DNA of 64,000 nucleotides, from assembly GCF_003342675.1 (NCBI RefSeq), contig NZ_CP031148.1:2604001-2668000 (forward strand). The letters run 5' to 3'. The notes under the pieces are model-generated. The model had not been told where the DNA came from and ran no database searches. It saw only the letters and a list, made by a program, of their open reading frames with translations. Positions 32,459 to 41,567 of the stretch are shown here, in pieces; within the stretch, counting starts at the first letter, position 1; each line of letters starts with the position of its first letter. Origin of the DNA: Haloplanus rubicundus. GTDB taxonomy: Archaea > Halobacteriota > Halobacteria > Halobacteriales > Haloferacaceae. The translations under genes and the position numbers were made by a program.

Positions 32459-35218
32459 TTAGGATGCGCCGTCTCGCTCGCTCGGCGACCGAACGGATCG
32501 GTCGAGGAAGTCACGCACCCCGAGGTTGAGCAGGAGGAAGCCGGCGAACGCGACGGTGACGGGCGCCCAGTCGCCGAGCGAGAGCGGTTGCACCGCGAAG
32601 GCGTCGGCGAGCGGCGTGTAGAGGACGAGCAGTTGCAAGAGGAGTGTCACCGCGATGGCTCCGAGCAGCCAGGGGTTCGACAGGATGGAGAGGTCGTACC
32701 GCGAGCGGATCACCTGAATGCGCACCACCTCGACGACGACGAGGAACGTAAACAGGAGCGTCTGGGCACGGACCAGGTCGGCGACCGTCGCCAGACTGTA
32801 GAAAAAGAGCGCGAGCCCAGTGGCCGTCATGACGACGCCGATGGCGGCGATGGAGACCATCGTCCGCCGGTCGATGACCGACTCGTCCGGCGGGCGGGGC
32901 GGGCGTTCGAGGACGCCGTCGGCCTTCGGGTCGGCGCCGAGCGCGAGTGCCGGCAGTCCGTCGGTAACCAGATTGATCCAGAGGAGCATCACCGGCGTGA
33001 GCACCAGCGCCTCGGCCCCTGTGGTGAAGACGCCGGGAAAGAGGGCGGTGCCGAGGAGGACGCCGAGAAAGACCACGAGCACCTCGCCCGCGTTGGCCGA
33101 GAGGAGGTAGTTGACGAACTTGCGGACGTTGTCGAAGACCCCGCGACCCTCGGCGATGGCGTCGCGGATCGTCGCGAAGTTGTCGTCCTGCAGGATCATG
33201 TCGCTTGCCCCCCGCGCCACGTCGGTGCCGCGCTGGCCCATCGCGATGCCCACGTCGGCGGTTCGGAGCGCCGGGGCGTCGTTGACGCCGTCGCCGGTCA
33301 TCGCCACCGTGTGGTCGTTCGCCTGGAGCGCACGGAGGACGCGGACCTTGTGGTCGGGGCTGACGCGGGCGAACACCTCCACCTCCTCGACGGTGCGCCG
33401 GAGTTCCGCGTCGGAGTAGTCCTCGATCTCCCGCCCGGTCAGCGCGCCGGTCGGGTCGAAGCCCACGTCCGCCCCGATGGCCTTCGCCGTCTCGACGTTG
33501 TCGCCGGTGACCATCACGACCCTGATGCCCGCGTCCCGGCAGTCGGCGACGGCGCCCGGCACCTCCTCGCGGGCGGGGTCGAGCATCCCCTGCAGGCCGA
33601 GAAAGACCATCCCTCGCTCGATATCGTCGTCGCTCGCGTCGGGGTCGTCGATCGCCTTGGACGCGAAGCCGAGAACCCGGAGCGCGTCGCCCGCGAACGA
33701 TCGGTTGGTCTCGAGGATCGCCGCCCGCTTCTCGTCGGTGAGCGGCGATACCGACCCGTCTTCGAGGACGCGATCACACCGGTCGAGCACCACCTCGGGG
33801 GCACCTTTCGTGTAGGCGGTGAGCGGGTCGTCGTCGACGACGACGGTCATGTGCCCGCGCTCGGAGGTGAAGGGGAGTTCGCGGACGCGTTCGGCGTCGG
33901 CCTCGATGCCGGCGTCCGCCGCGGCGGTCAGGAGCGCGACTTCGGTCGGGTCGCCGCGGTGTGTCGTCTCGGCGTCGGGGGTGCGGGTCGCGTTGTTACA
34001 GAGGGCGCCACAGCGGAGGACGGACACGATGGAGCCGGCGACGGCGGCGGACCCGTTCGCGAGTGCCGTCTCGCCGCTCGATCCGGCCGGGAGAAGCGCC
34101 GAGTCCGACGCCGCCTCGTCGAGCGCGTACGTCTCGCCGCCGGCGTAGAGCCGCGTGACCGTCATCCGGTTCTCGGTGAGCGTCCCGGTCTTGTCCGTGA
34201 GAATGGTGTCGACCGAACCCAGACTCTCGACGACGGGCAGGCGGCGGACCAGGGCGTTGCGCTCGACCAGTCGCCGGGAGCCGAGCGCGAGCGTGAACGT
34301 GACCACCGCGGGGAGCCCTTCGGGGACGGCCGCGACGGCGAGCGTGACGCCGACGAGCAGGACCGTCAGGGGACTCGCGGCCGTGAACGCGAACTGGACC
34401 GCGGCGACGACGGTGATGAGCAGGAGGACGCCGTAGCCGATCTGTCTGCCGAGGTGATCGACCTCCGCCTGGAACGGCGTCGGGTCGTCCGGCGCGGATT
34501 CGATCTGTGTGGCGATGCTCCCGACTTCGGTGTCCATGCCCGTCCGCACCACGACGGCCCGCCCCCGACCCGTGACGACCGAGGTGTTCATGTAGACCAT
34601 GTCGGTCCGTTCGGCCAGCGGCGTGTCGGGATCGACCGCCTCGACCGACTTCGAGACGCTCGTGCTCTCGCCGGTGAGGGCGGACTCGTCCGTCCCCATC
34701 CCGGCGGCGTCGACGAGTCGGGCGTCGGCCGGCACCGCGTCCCCGCCTTCGAGGACGAGGACGTCGCCGGGGACCACGGCCGTCGCGTCGACGGTGACCG
34801 GCTCGCCGTCGCGCAGGACCGTCGCCTCGGGGGCGGACAGTTCGCGGAGCGCGGCGATGGACCGCTCGGCCCGGTAGTCCTGAACGAACCCGAAGACGCC
34901 GTTCGCGAGGAGGATCAGGAGGATCAGCGCCGCGTCGGCGTAGTGGGGGTCGGACCCCGGGAGCAACCCGATCCCGAGCGACAGGAGGGCGGCGAGGACG
35001 AGCAGGTAGACGAGGAAATCACGGAACTGCGAGAGGAAGATGCGAAGCGGGGAGACGTCTTCGGTCGCGACGATGTCGTTCGGCCCGTAGGCGTCGAGAC
35101 GGGCACTGGCCTCGTCGGCGTCGAGGCCTGCCGTGTCCGTCTCCAGTCGGTCGACGGCCTCCGCGACCGACAGCCCGTGCCAGGCCACCTCGTCGTCGGG
35201 GGCTGGCTGGGCGCTCAT
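32459..35218 (-). CDS. P2-type cation-translocating ATPase
   Basis: The 919-residue pump has the P-type ATPase plan: N-terminal cation-ATPase domain, actuator domain with ALTGES, TM4 motif PEGLPAVVTFT, phosphorylation site DKTGTLT (Asp342), nucleotide domain and [11 protein letters not shown] hinge. PEGLP with no heavy-metal domain points to a P2A (Ca2+) or P2-type Na+/K+ pump. It acts in the cytoplasmic membrane. ATG 35218 was chosen over 35242 because it gives the compact N-terminus MSAQPAPDDE. Confidence 0.94.
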   Translation of the reverse strand: MSAQPAPDDEVAWHGLSVAEAVDRLETDTAGLDADEASARLDAYGPNDIVATEDVSPLRIFLSQFRDFLVYLLVLAALLSLGIGLLPGSDPHYADAALILLILLANGVFGFVQDYRAERSIAALRELSAPEATVLRDGEPVTVDATAVVPGDVLVLEGGDAVPADARLVDAAGMGTDESALTGESTSVSKSVEAVDPDTPLAERTDMVYMNTSVVTGRGRAVVVRTGMDTEVGSIATQIESAPDDPTPFQAEVDHLGRQIGYGVLLLITVVAAVQFAFTAASPLTVLLVGVTLAVAAVPEGLPAVVTFTLALGSRRLVERNALVRRLPVVESLGSVDTILTDKTGTLTENRMTVTRLYAGGETYALDEAASDSALLPAGSSGETALANGSAAVAGSIVSVLRCGALCNNATRTPDAETTHRGDPTEVALLTAAADAGIEADAERVRELPFTSERGHMTVVVDDDPLTAYTKGAPEVVLDRCDRVLEDGSVSPLTDEKRAAILETNRSFAGDALRVLGFASKAIDDPDASDDDIERGMVFLGLQGMLDPAREEVPGAVADCRDAGIRVVMVTGDNVETAKAIGADVGFDPTGALTGREIEDYSDAELRRTVEEVEVFARVSPDHKVRVLRALQANDHTVAMTGDGVNDAPALRTADVGIAMGQRGTDVARGASDMILQDDNFATIRDAIAEGRGVFDNVRKFVNYLLSANAGEVLVVFLGVLLGTALFPGVFTTGAEALVLTPVMLLWINLVTDGLPALALGADPKADGVLERPPRPPDESVIDRRTMVSIAAIGVVMTATGLALFFYSLATVADLVRAQTLLFTFLVVVEVVRIQVIRSRYDLSILSNPWLLGAIAVTLLLQLLVLYTPLADAFAVQPLSLGDWAPVTVAFAGFLLLNLGVRDFLDRSVRSPSERDGAS

Positions 35219-35337
35219 GTGTACCCGCGGCGGTGACGCCACGGTCCGGAGCGGTCCGCGGTGACGCGTCCAGTCACGAGTATCGTGTCATGTCTGTCGA
35301 TGGCGCGGTTAAATCCACGGGCTGGGATCGACGCCGA

Positions 35338-35763
35338 CTACGATTTGGGGTGTGCCTCGACGATCATCACGTCCCGGTCGGTGCCATCGGTGACGCGCCG
35401 GCCGACGCCGGAGAAATGTTCCTCGTGATCGCCGTGTTCGCCGATGACGATGGTGTCCGCGTCCACCTCGTCGGCGCATTCGAGGATGATCTCGTCGGGA
35501 ACGCCGTGGCGGGTGTCGCCCTCGACGTCGACGGGGCGGTCCGCGGCCATCCCGACCACCTCGTCGACGGAGAGCACCGCGTGATCCTCCGCGTATATCG
35601 TCGCGAGTTCGGCCGAACTGAGCGCGGGGTCGTCGAACCGCCGCTCGTCGACGACACAGATGACGTGGAGGGTGGCGTCGCGCTCCTCGGCGAGATCGAT
35701 TGCCTCCCGGGCGGCCCGTCGCGCGTACTCGCTTCCGTCCGTCGCCAGTAGTATCGTTCCCAT
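35338..35763 (-). CDS. universal stress protein (UspA family)
   Basis: The 141-residue UspA-fold protein begins MGTILLATDGSEYA, with a modified ATP-binding loop near the C-terminus (VIGEHGDHEEHFSGVGRRVT) in place of the usual G-x2-G-x9-G(S/T). It probably binds nucleotide weakly or not at all. A TATA-like AATTAATTATTTG lies about 30 bases upstream of ATG 35763. The role in stress is inferred from family only. Confidence 0.9.
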   Translation of the reverse strand: MGTILLATDGSEYARRAAREAIDLAEERDATLHVICVVDERRFDDPALSSAELATIYAEDHAVLSVDEVVGMAADRPVDVEGDTRHGVPDEIILECADEVDADTIVIGEHGDHEEHFSGVGRRVTDGTDRDVMIVEAHPKS

Positions 35764-35858
35764 ACCCGTCTTACAGCCAGTGTCCAATTAATTATTTGTC
35801 ATTCTTCCCACGCGGTGACGCCCGGCACGTTAACGGGGGCGCCGCCCGATGGCGGCGT

Positions 35859-36377
35859 ATGAGCCGCGCTGATCGAACCGTGATCCTCGGCGGGACGTTC
35901 ACGCCGATCCACAACGGACACCGCGCCCTGCTACACGAGGCGTTTCAGACGGCGAGTCACGACGGCCCCGGCGACGGGCACGTCGTCGTCGGCCTCACGT
36001 CGACGGCGCTCGCGAAGCGGACGCGGAGCGACCCGTCCCACGCCGACCTGCTCGGACCCTTCGAGAAGCGGCGAGCGGCGCTCGACGCCGAACTCGACGA
36101 GACGGCCGCGGCGTACACGGCCACCTGCGAAATCGTCGAATTGACCGACACGAGCGGCCCGGCCGCGACGCGGGCGGACGTGGACGCCCTCGTCGCGTCG
36201 CCGGAGGCGAAAGCGCAGTACCGCGCCCACGAACTCAACCGCGAGCGACGCGAGAGCGGGCTCCGGCCGCTCGAAATCCACACCCCGCCCTTCGTCGTCG
36301 CCGAAGACGGTGAGCGCATCAGCAGCACTCGAATTCGAAACGGCGAAATCGACGAACACGGCCGGCTGCTGGACTGA
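35859..36377 (+). CDS. coaD: archaeal phosphopantetheine adenylyltransferase
   Basis: The 172-residue nucleotidyltransferase shows TFTPIHNGH (TxxHxGH motif, residues 13-21) and the C-terminal ISSTRIR motif (about 153-159). This is the archaeal PPAT type, which makes dephospho-CoA in coenzyme A synthesis. The start ATG 35859 follows a GC-rich region; the in-frame extension upstream is antisense to the uspA gene. Confidence 0.92.
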   Translation: MSRADRTVILGGTFTPIHNGHRALLHEAFQTASHDGPGDGHVVVGLTSTALAKRTRSDPSHADLLGPFEKRRAALDAELDETAAAYTATCEIVELTDTSGPAATRADVDALVASPEAKAQYRAHELNRERRESGLRPLEIHTPPFVVAEDGERISSTRIRNGEIDEHGRLLD

Positions 36378-36459
36378 TAGTGTTTATTGTGACTGTTTAC
36401 CGGCGTGTTGCCGAACAGGAGCGGCAACACGCCGGTAATGAGTTACAATCGTCACTATG
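36376..36459. repeat. 84-base imperfect palindrome with a perfect 17-bp core
   Basis: TTACCGGCGTGTTGCCG (36397-36413) and its exact complement (36422-36438) enclose an eight-base loop. The flanks continue to pair, with a few mismatches, out to ATAGTG and CACTAT at the ends, giving arms of about 38 bases. It fills the gap between the convergent coaD and SIMPL genes. Confidence 0.9.
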
Positions 36460-36467
36460 ATGCCGAA

Positions 36468-37259
36468 TTACGCGGTCGCGTTCGTCCGCGGCCCGGCCTC
36501 GTAGACGACCTGAATCGTCGTCGTCACCGTCACCGGCCCGGATTCGAGGTCCGAGGGCGCCGCGGGGGTCGGGGCGGCCGTCGCCGTCGCGGCGCCGCCG
36601 GCGTCGGCGTATCGCGGCGCTCCGCTACTCCCCGTCCGGATCACCCGCACGCCCGTGACGGTGAGGTTCGCGTCCGTCGCGAGCGCGCTCGCTTTCGACC
36701 GGGCATCGGCCATCGCGGCGCTCCGGGCGCGCCGTTCGAGGGTCCGACGCCGTTCCGTGGAGAGGGTGAAGGAGACGTCGTTGATCTCCGTGGCGCCGTT
36801 GCGGACCGCGGTGTCGATCACCTCTCCCACGTCGTCGGGATCGGTGACCGTGATCTCGAAGTCGTGGGAGGCGCGGTACTGCACGCGCGGTTCGGCGCCC
36901 TCTTCGCGGGGCCGGCGCCGATCCTGATAGATGTCGTACCGCTCGGTGGTGATCTGTCCGTCTCCGACGCCGATCCGGTCGAGCGCGGTCCGCATCCGTG
37001 AGGTGTTCTCGGCGAGACGTTGCCGGGCCGTCGCGGCGTCGGAGCCGACGGCGACGACGGCGACCCGGACGACCGCCTGGTTCGGTTCGGCGTCCGCGCT
37101 CCCGCTGCCGGCGACGCGGATGGTGCTCTCGGCGTCCGTGGCTGGCTGGCTATCCGTCGGCGTCGACACGGCGGCCCCCGGCGATTCGGGACCGGCCGAA
37201 CAGCCGGCGAGGGCGAGGAGGAGCGCGACGCCGAGGGTGGCGAGTGTCTGTCGTCGCAT
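36468..37259 (-). CDS. SIMPL (DUF541) domain lipoprotein
   Basis: The 263-residue product from ATG 37259 has a signal ending in the lipobox LAGC and a Thr/Ser-rich linker. The SIMPL domain follows (RVAGSGSADAEPNQAVV, then DARSKASALATDAN). SIMPL proteins are exported beta-barrel-like proteins of unknown activity, linked in other organisms to envelope stress. It is convergent with coaD across the large palindrome. Confidence 0.88.
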   Translation of the reverse strand: MRRQTLATLGVALLLALAGCSAGPESPGAAVSTPTDSQPATDAESTIRVAGSGSADAEPNQAVVRVAVVAVGSDAATARQRLAENTSRMRTALDRIGVGDGQITTERYDIYQDRRRPREEGAEPRVQYRASHDFEITVTDPDDVGEVIDTAVRNGATEINDVSFTLSTERRRTLERRARSAAMADARSKASALATDANLTVTGVRVIRTGSSGAPRYADAGGAATATAAPTPAAPSDLESGPVTVTTTIQVVYEAGPRTNATA

Positions 37260-37477
37260 AGTCGTCCCGTCGGCGGCGACGGGTAAAGCCCTCGTGAAGA
37301 CACAAACGGCCGTTTGAGGCACGTAGCGCGGGCGTGGCTGGAACCGGATAGCGGGGGGATTGATACCGCTGGAACGGATCGGCTTGTAGCACATGCGCGC
37401 GGAGGCGATCGGGACGGGTGGCTCGATAGGGACCGGCGCCGGTAACGGGGAGCGACGACCGGACTGGAGGCCCCCCG

Positions 37478-38674
37478 ATGGCGGCTGAGACGACCCTCCT
37501 AGAGGTCGGCGTCATGTTCGCGGCCATCGGCGCCGTGGGCTTTCTCGCCGCCCGGTTCGACCTCTCACCGATTCCGTTCTACATCGTCGCGGGCATCGCG
37601 CTGAACGAGTCCGTCCTCGGCGCCGTCGACCTCCCCGCGGTGTCCGCGAGCGAGTTCGTCGTCGTCGGCGCCGAACTCGGCATCGTCTTCCTCCTCTTTT
37701 TTCTCGGCCTGGAGTTCAACCTCGACCGCCTGCTGGCGGACAAGGAACGCATCGGTCGCGCCGGGGTGATCGACCTCGTCGTCAACTTCGGCGTCGGTCT
37801 CGCGCTCGGCGTCTACCTCTTCGGGGAACCCCTACCCGCCCTCCTGCTCGCCGGCGTGGTCTACATCTCCTCCAGTGCCATCATCACGAAGTCGCTGCTC
37901 GATCTGGGGTGGATCGCCAACCCGGAAAGCTCGCCCATGCTCGGCGTTCTCGTCTTCGAAGACCTCGTCATCGCCGTCTACCTCGCGGTGGTGGTCGCCC
38001 TGGTCTCGGGCGGCGGCGACGCGTGGTCGGCAGCCCGCGCCATCGGCGTCGCCTTCGCCTTCATCGCCCTCCTGCTCGTCCTCGTGGCCGCGGGGACGAC
38101 GCTGTTCGAACGCCTCCTCGACACTCCGTCCTCCGAGTATTTCATCCTCCGGGCGGTCGGGGTGACGGTCCTGCTCGCGGGCGCGGCGCTCGCCGTCGGC
38201 GTCAGCGAGGCCGTCGCCGCCTTCTTCGTCGGCATGGCGTTCAGCGCGACGGAGTACGTCCACGACCTCGAAACGGCGCTCTCGTCGCTCCGTGACGTCT
38301 TCGCCGCCGTCTTCTTCTTCTGGATCGGTCTCGTCACCGACCCGTTCGTCGTCGTCGAAGCCGCCGGCGTCGTCGCCGTCATGGTCGTCGTCACGGCGCC
38401 CGCCAAACTCCTCAGCGGCTTCTTCGGCGGCCGAATCTACGCCCTCGACGACCGCCGCTCGCTCCGGGTGGGGCTGGCGATGGTCACCCGCGGCGAGTTC
38501 TCGCTCATCATCGCGGCGGTGGCGCTCTCGGGGGCGGGCGGGACGCTCGCCCCCGAGACGGCCCGCACCATCTACGCCGCCGCCGTGGGCTACGTCCTCG
38601 TCATGAGCGCGCTCGGGACGACGCTGATGGGGGCGTCGGGGTGGTTCGAGCGGTTCGTGACGACCGGATCGTGA
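37478..38674 (+). CDS. cation:proton antiporter, CPA2 (KefB/KhtU-like)
   Basis: This 398-residue membrane protein has about 12 helices and the CPA2 features FLGLEFNLDRL, the SSSAIITKSLLDLG region and the charged helix MVTRGEFSLIIAAVAL. It exchanges K+ or Na+ for H+. The RCK-C gene 40 bp downstream is the expected regulatory subunit, as in KhtTU. Confidence 0.92.
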   Translation: MAAETTLLEVGVMFAAIGAVGFLAARFDLSPIPFYIVAGIALNESVLGAVDLPAVSASEFVVVGAELGIVFLLFFLGLEFNLDRLLADKERIGRAGVIDLVVNFGVGLALGVYLFGEPLPALLLAGVVYISSSAIITKSLLDLGWIANPESSPMLGVLVFEDLVIAVYLAVVVALVSGGGDAWSAARAIGVAFAFIALLLVLVAAGTTLFERLLDTPSSEYFILRAVGVTVLLAGAALAVGVSEAVAAFFVGMAFSATEYVHDLETALSSLRDVFAAVFFFWIGLVTDPFVVVEAAGVVAVMVVVTAPAKLLSGFFGGRIYALDDRRSLRVGLAMVTRGEFSLIIAAVALSGAGGTLAPETARTIYAAAVGYVLVMSALGTTLMGASGWFERFVTTGS

Positions 38675-38714
38675 CCGACGACATGTTTAACCCGAAACCG
38701 CGTCGAGTGAACGT

Positions 38715-39197
38715 ATGCGGGTCTACGAGTCGGAAGTGCCCGGCGTGGGCCGAAAGTTCGAACTCGAACTCACGGGGGGGAAGAGCGCGGTGGTCGTCGT
38801 CCACCACGACGGCCGGTGCGAACTCTTCCGCCGGGACGGGCCGGACGCCGACGGCGAGAAAATCCTCGATCTGAAGGGCGAACAGGCGAATCGACTCGGC
38901 TCGATCCTCGAAGGGGCGTACTTCGAATCGGTCGACGTGGACTCCCTGTCGGTGCCGCTGGGCGACGCCATCATCGAGTGGATCGAGGTGGTCGACGACT
39001 CCCCGGTGGCCGGCACGACGCTCGGGGAGTCACGGATTCGAACCGAGACCGGTACCTCGATCATCGCGATTCAGCGCGGCGAGGAGACCATCTCCAACCC
39101 GCCGCCCGAGACGGGACTCGAACCCGGCGACCTGCTGGTGGCGGTGGGGACGCGAGAGGAACAGGCCGAACTCGACGCGCTGGTCGAACCGACCTAA
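38715..39197 (+). CDS. antiporter regulatory subunit with RCK-C domain (KhtT-like)
   Basis: The 160-residue cytoplasmic protein has an N-terminal strand-rich domain (MRVYESEVPGVGRKFELEL, in parts) and a C-terminal RCK_C/TrkA-C domain (GTSIIAIQRGEETISNPP...LEPGDLLVAVG). KhtT-like subunits gate the antiporter on nucleotide or pH signals. The gene follows the CPA2 antiporter and is probably cotranscribed. Confidence 0.92.
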   Translation: MRVYESEVPGVGRKFELELTGGKSAVVVVHHDGRCELFRRDGPDADGEKILDLKGEQANRLGSILEGAYFESVDVDSLSVPLGDAIIEWIEVVDDSPVAGTTLGESRIRTETGTSIIAIQRGEETISNPPPETGLEPGDLLVAVGTREEQAELDALVEPT

Positions 39198-39229
39198 CGG
39201 TTTTGTCGTCCGCGACCCACCCGTCGACC

Positions 39230-39547
39230 ATGGCACACTCGCTCGTCAACTACGACGACGTGGACCCGGTCGGCGGCGGCCTCCACTTCCTGCGCGACAG
39301 CCTCGACTGTTCGAACCTCGGCGTCTCGGTGCTGGACGTCGAGGCGGGTTGGAGCGGGAAAGCACACGATCACGCCGACGACGGGCAAGAAGAGGTGTAC
39401 GTCCTCGTCGAGGGTGCGGCGACCGTCACCGTCGAGGACGAGACGGTGTCGATGTCGGCGGGCGACGCCCTCCGCGTCGATCCCGAGGCGACGCGGCAGG
39501 TCGACGCCGACGCCGACTCGCTGTTCGTGATCGCTGGCGCGTCCTAG
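39230..39547 (+). CDS. cupin-domain protein
   Basis: The 105-residue single-cupin protein has motif 1 residues in KAHDHADDGQEEVYVLVEG (His, His, Glu) and a motif 2 SAGDALRVDPEATRQV, in which the usual His is replaced by a Thr/Arg segment. It may bind a metal only partly. The function is unknown. It follows the KhtT-like gene by 32 bp. Confidence 0.85.
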   Translation: MAHSLVNYDDVDPVGGGLHFLRDSLDCSNLGVSVLDVEAGWSGKAHDHADDGQEEVYVLVEGAATVTVEDETVSMSAGDALRVDPEATRQVDADADSLFVIAGAS

Positions 39548-39726
39548 ACGCGCGCGTCCAGGTCGACGAGTGCCGTCTCCTCGACGTCGGCGTCGACGAG
39601 GTGCCGGCGGTCGATGGATCGGGGGCGCTTCGCCCGACGCCGACCGAGCCACCGCCAGCCGAGGCTGCGTAGTTCGCGTCGCTGTGCACGGTCGAGTCGG
39701 GATCGGGTGTCGCTCGTATCGCTCAT
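39544..39726 (-). CDS. small charged hypothetical protein
   Basis: Sixty residues from ATG 39726, rich in Arg and Asp (MSDTSDTRSRLDRAQRR onward). It overlaps the cupin stop by 4 bp in convergent orientation. The mixed charge and clear ATG make it plausible, but no family is recognised. It could be a chance frame. Confidence 0.4.
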   Translation of the reverse strand: MSDTSDTRSRLDRAQRRELRSLGWRWLGRRRAKRPRSIDRRHLVDADVEETALVDLDARV

Positions 39727-39856
39727 GGTGGATGGCCTGAATCGCCACACCGTCGGTCGATCCGGCCGGCTCGTCGCCTACTCCGCCCCCGACTGACTTC
39801 AACCTGTGGGTACCTGTCACACGATACCACTGTTCGCCGCACAGACCCTTCACAAA

Positions 39857-39867
39857 AACAATTATGA
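39857..39867 (+). promoter_or_regulatory. TATA box of the acyl-CoA synthetase gene
   Basis: The AT-rich ACAATTATGAA stretch lies 25-30 bases upstream of ATG 39891. That spacing supports 39891 as the leaderless start and makes the in-frame ATG at 39864 (inside the TATA) unlikely. Confidence 0.55.
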
Positions 39868-39890
39868 ACTCCGGCGGACACCTTGTGGTC

Positions 39891-41504
39891 ATGCAGAAAC
39901 CGCTCCTGGTGACGGATTTCCTCGACAGGGCCCGCGAATACTACGGCGACCACGAAGCCGTCGTAGCGACGACCGGGGACCGATACACCTACGACGAACT
40001 CGGCGAGCGGGCGGATCGGTTTGCCGCGTTCCTCCAGTCCCGCGGGATCGAGAAGGGCGACCGGGTGGCGGTGCTCGACCCGAACACCCACTACCACCTC
40101 GAAGCCGCGTACGGCAGCATACAGTGTGGGGCGATCCACACCCCACTCAACTACCGGCTGACGGCCGACGACTTCGAGTACATCCTCAACGACGCCCGCG
40201 TCGACGCCATCTACGCCGACTACGACTACGCGGAGAAGGTCGAGGCCGTCCGCGATTCGGTGCCGACCGAGACGTTCGTCACGAACGACCCCGACGCCGT
40301 CGACGGCGACTGGGAGGGGTTCGACGCCGTCGTCGAGGCGGCCGGAACCGACTACGACCGCCCCGAGATGGACGAAGACGAGGTCATCACCATCAACTAC
40401 ACCTCGGGCACCACCGGCGATCCGAAGGGCGTGATGCGCACCCACCGCTGTGAGACGATCCACGCCTATCTCACGGCGATTCACCAAGACATCAGCGACG
40501 ACGACGTCTACCTCTGGACGCTCCCCATGTTCCACGTCAACGGATGGGGACACATCTACGCAATTACGGGTCTCGGGGCGAAACACGTCTGCGCCCGCGG
40601 GGTCGACGCCGAGTGGCTCTTCGACACCGTCGTCGAGGAGAACGTCTCCTATCTCTGTGGCGCGCCGACGGTGCTCAACATGCTGATCGACTACCACGAC
40701 GACCACGACGTGGCCACCCAGGGCGACAACGACGTGCGCATCGCCACCGCGGGGTCGGCGCCGCCGGAGGCGACCATCCGAACCGTCGAGGACGAGTTCG
40801 GCTGGTATCTCATGCAGGTCTACGGCGCCACCGAGACGGGACCACTCATCACCACCTCCGACGCCCGTCGCATGTTCGACGACGACAGCCGCGACCGGTT
40901 CAGGGTCAAAAAGCGTCAGGGCCTCGGCTTCCTCGGAACCGAACTCCGCGTCGTCGACGAGGACGGTAACGACGTGCCCCGCGACGACGAGACCATCGGC
41001 GAGGTGGTCGTCCGTGGCAACCAGGTGATGGAAGGCTACTGGGAGCAACCGGAGACGACCGAGGAGGCCTTCTCCGAACGCGCCGAGGGCTACTACCACA
41101 TGGGTGACCTCGCGACCGTCGACGAGAACGGCATGATCGCGATTCAGGATCGGAAAAAGGACATCATCATCACCGGCGGGGAGAACGTCTCCAGCATCGA
41201 ACTCGAGGACACGCTGTTCGACCACGAGGCGGTCGGGAGCGTGGCGGTCATCCCCGCCCCGAGCGAGCAGTGGGGCGAGGAGCCGAAGGCCTTCGTCGTC
41301 CCCGCGAACGGGAACCCGGACGACCCCGGCGTCACCGCCGAGGAACTGATCGCGTTCACCCGCGACCGCCTCGCGGGGTTCAAGGCGCTCAAACAGGTCG
41401 AGTTCGTCGACACCCTCCCCACCACGGCGACGGGGAAGGTCCAGAAGTACGAACTTCGCTCGAAGGAGTGGGAAGACGAGGACCGGATGGTCGGCGAGGG
41501 GTAA
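39891..41504 (+). CDS. acyl-CoA synthetase (AMP-forming)
   Basis: The 537-residue enzyme of the ANL superfamily shows the P-loop INYTSGTTGDPKGVMRTHR (about residue 168 on), the YGATETGP motif, the GDLATVDENG hinge region and the C-terminal catalytic Lys region PTTATGKVQK. It activates a fatty or aromatic acid to acyl-CoA with ATP. The resemblance is to medium/long-chain fatty-acyl-CoA ligases. The start 39891 was chosen from promoter spacing. Confidence 0.92.
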   Translation: MQKPLLVTDFLDRAREYYGDHEAVVATTGDRYTYDELGERADRFAAFLQSRGIEKGDRVAVLDPNTHYHLEAAYGSIQCGAIHTPLNYRLTADDFEYILNDARVDAIYADYDYAEKVEAVRDSVPTETFVTNDPDAVDGDWEGFDAVVEAAGTDYDRPEMDEDEVITINYTSGTTGDPKGVMRTHRCETIHAYLTAIHQDISDDDVYLWTLPMFHVNGWGHIYAITGLGAKHVCARGVDAEWLFDTVVEENVSYLCGAPTVLNMLIDYHDDHDVATQGDNDVRIATAGSAPPEATIRTVEDEFGWYLMQVYGATETGPLITTSDARRMFDDDSRDRFRVKKRQGLGFLGTELRVVDEDGNDVPRDDETIGEVVVRGNQVMEGYWEQPETTEEAFSERAEGYYHMGDLATVDENGMIAIQDRKKDIIITGGENVSSIELEDTLFDHEAVGSVAVIPAPSEQWGEEPKAFVVPANGNPDDPGVTAEELIAFTRDRLAGFKALKQVEFVDTLPTTATGKVQKYELRSKEWEDEDRMVGEG

Positions 41505-41567
41505 CCGGAAACGACGGGCGTCCCGTACGGGAGAAACGGATACGTCACTGGCGACCGAATAGGTAGC

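Noticed and set aside
32393-35236. 947-codon plus-strand open frame antisense to the P2-type ATPase
   Set aside because: Long antisense frames are expected in very GC-rich genes; the product is Arg/Asp-rich low-complexity sequence with no motif, and the minus-strand ATPase explains the region fully.
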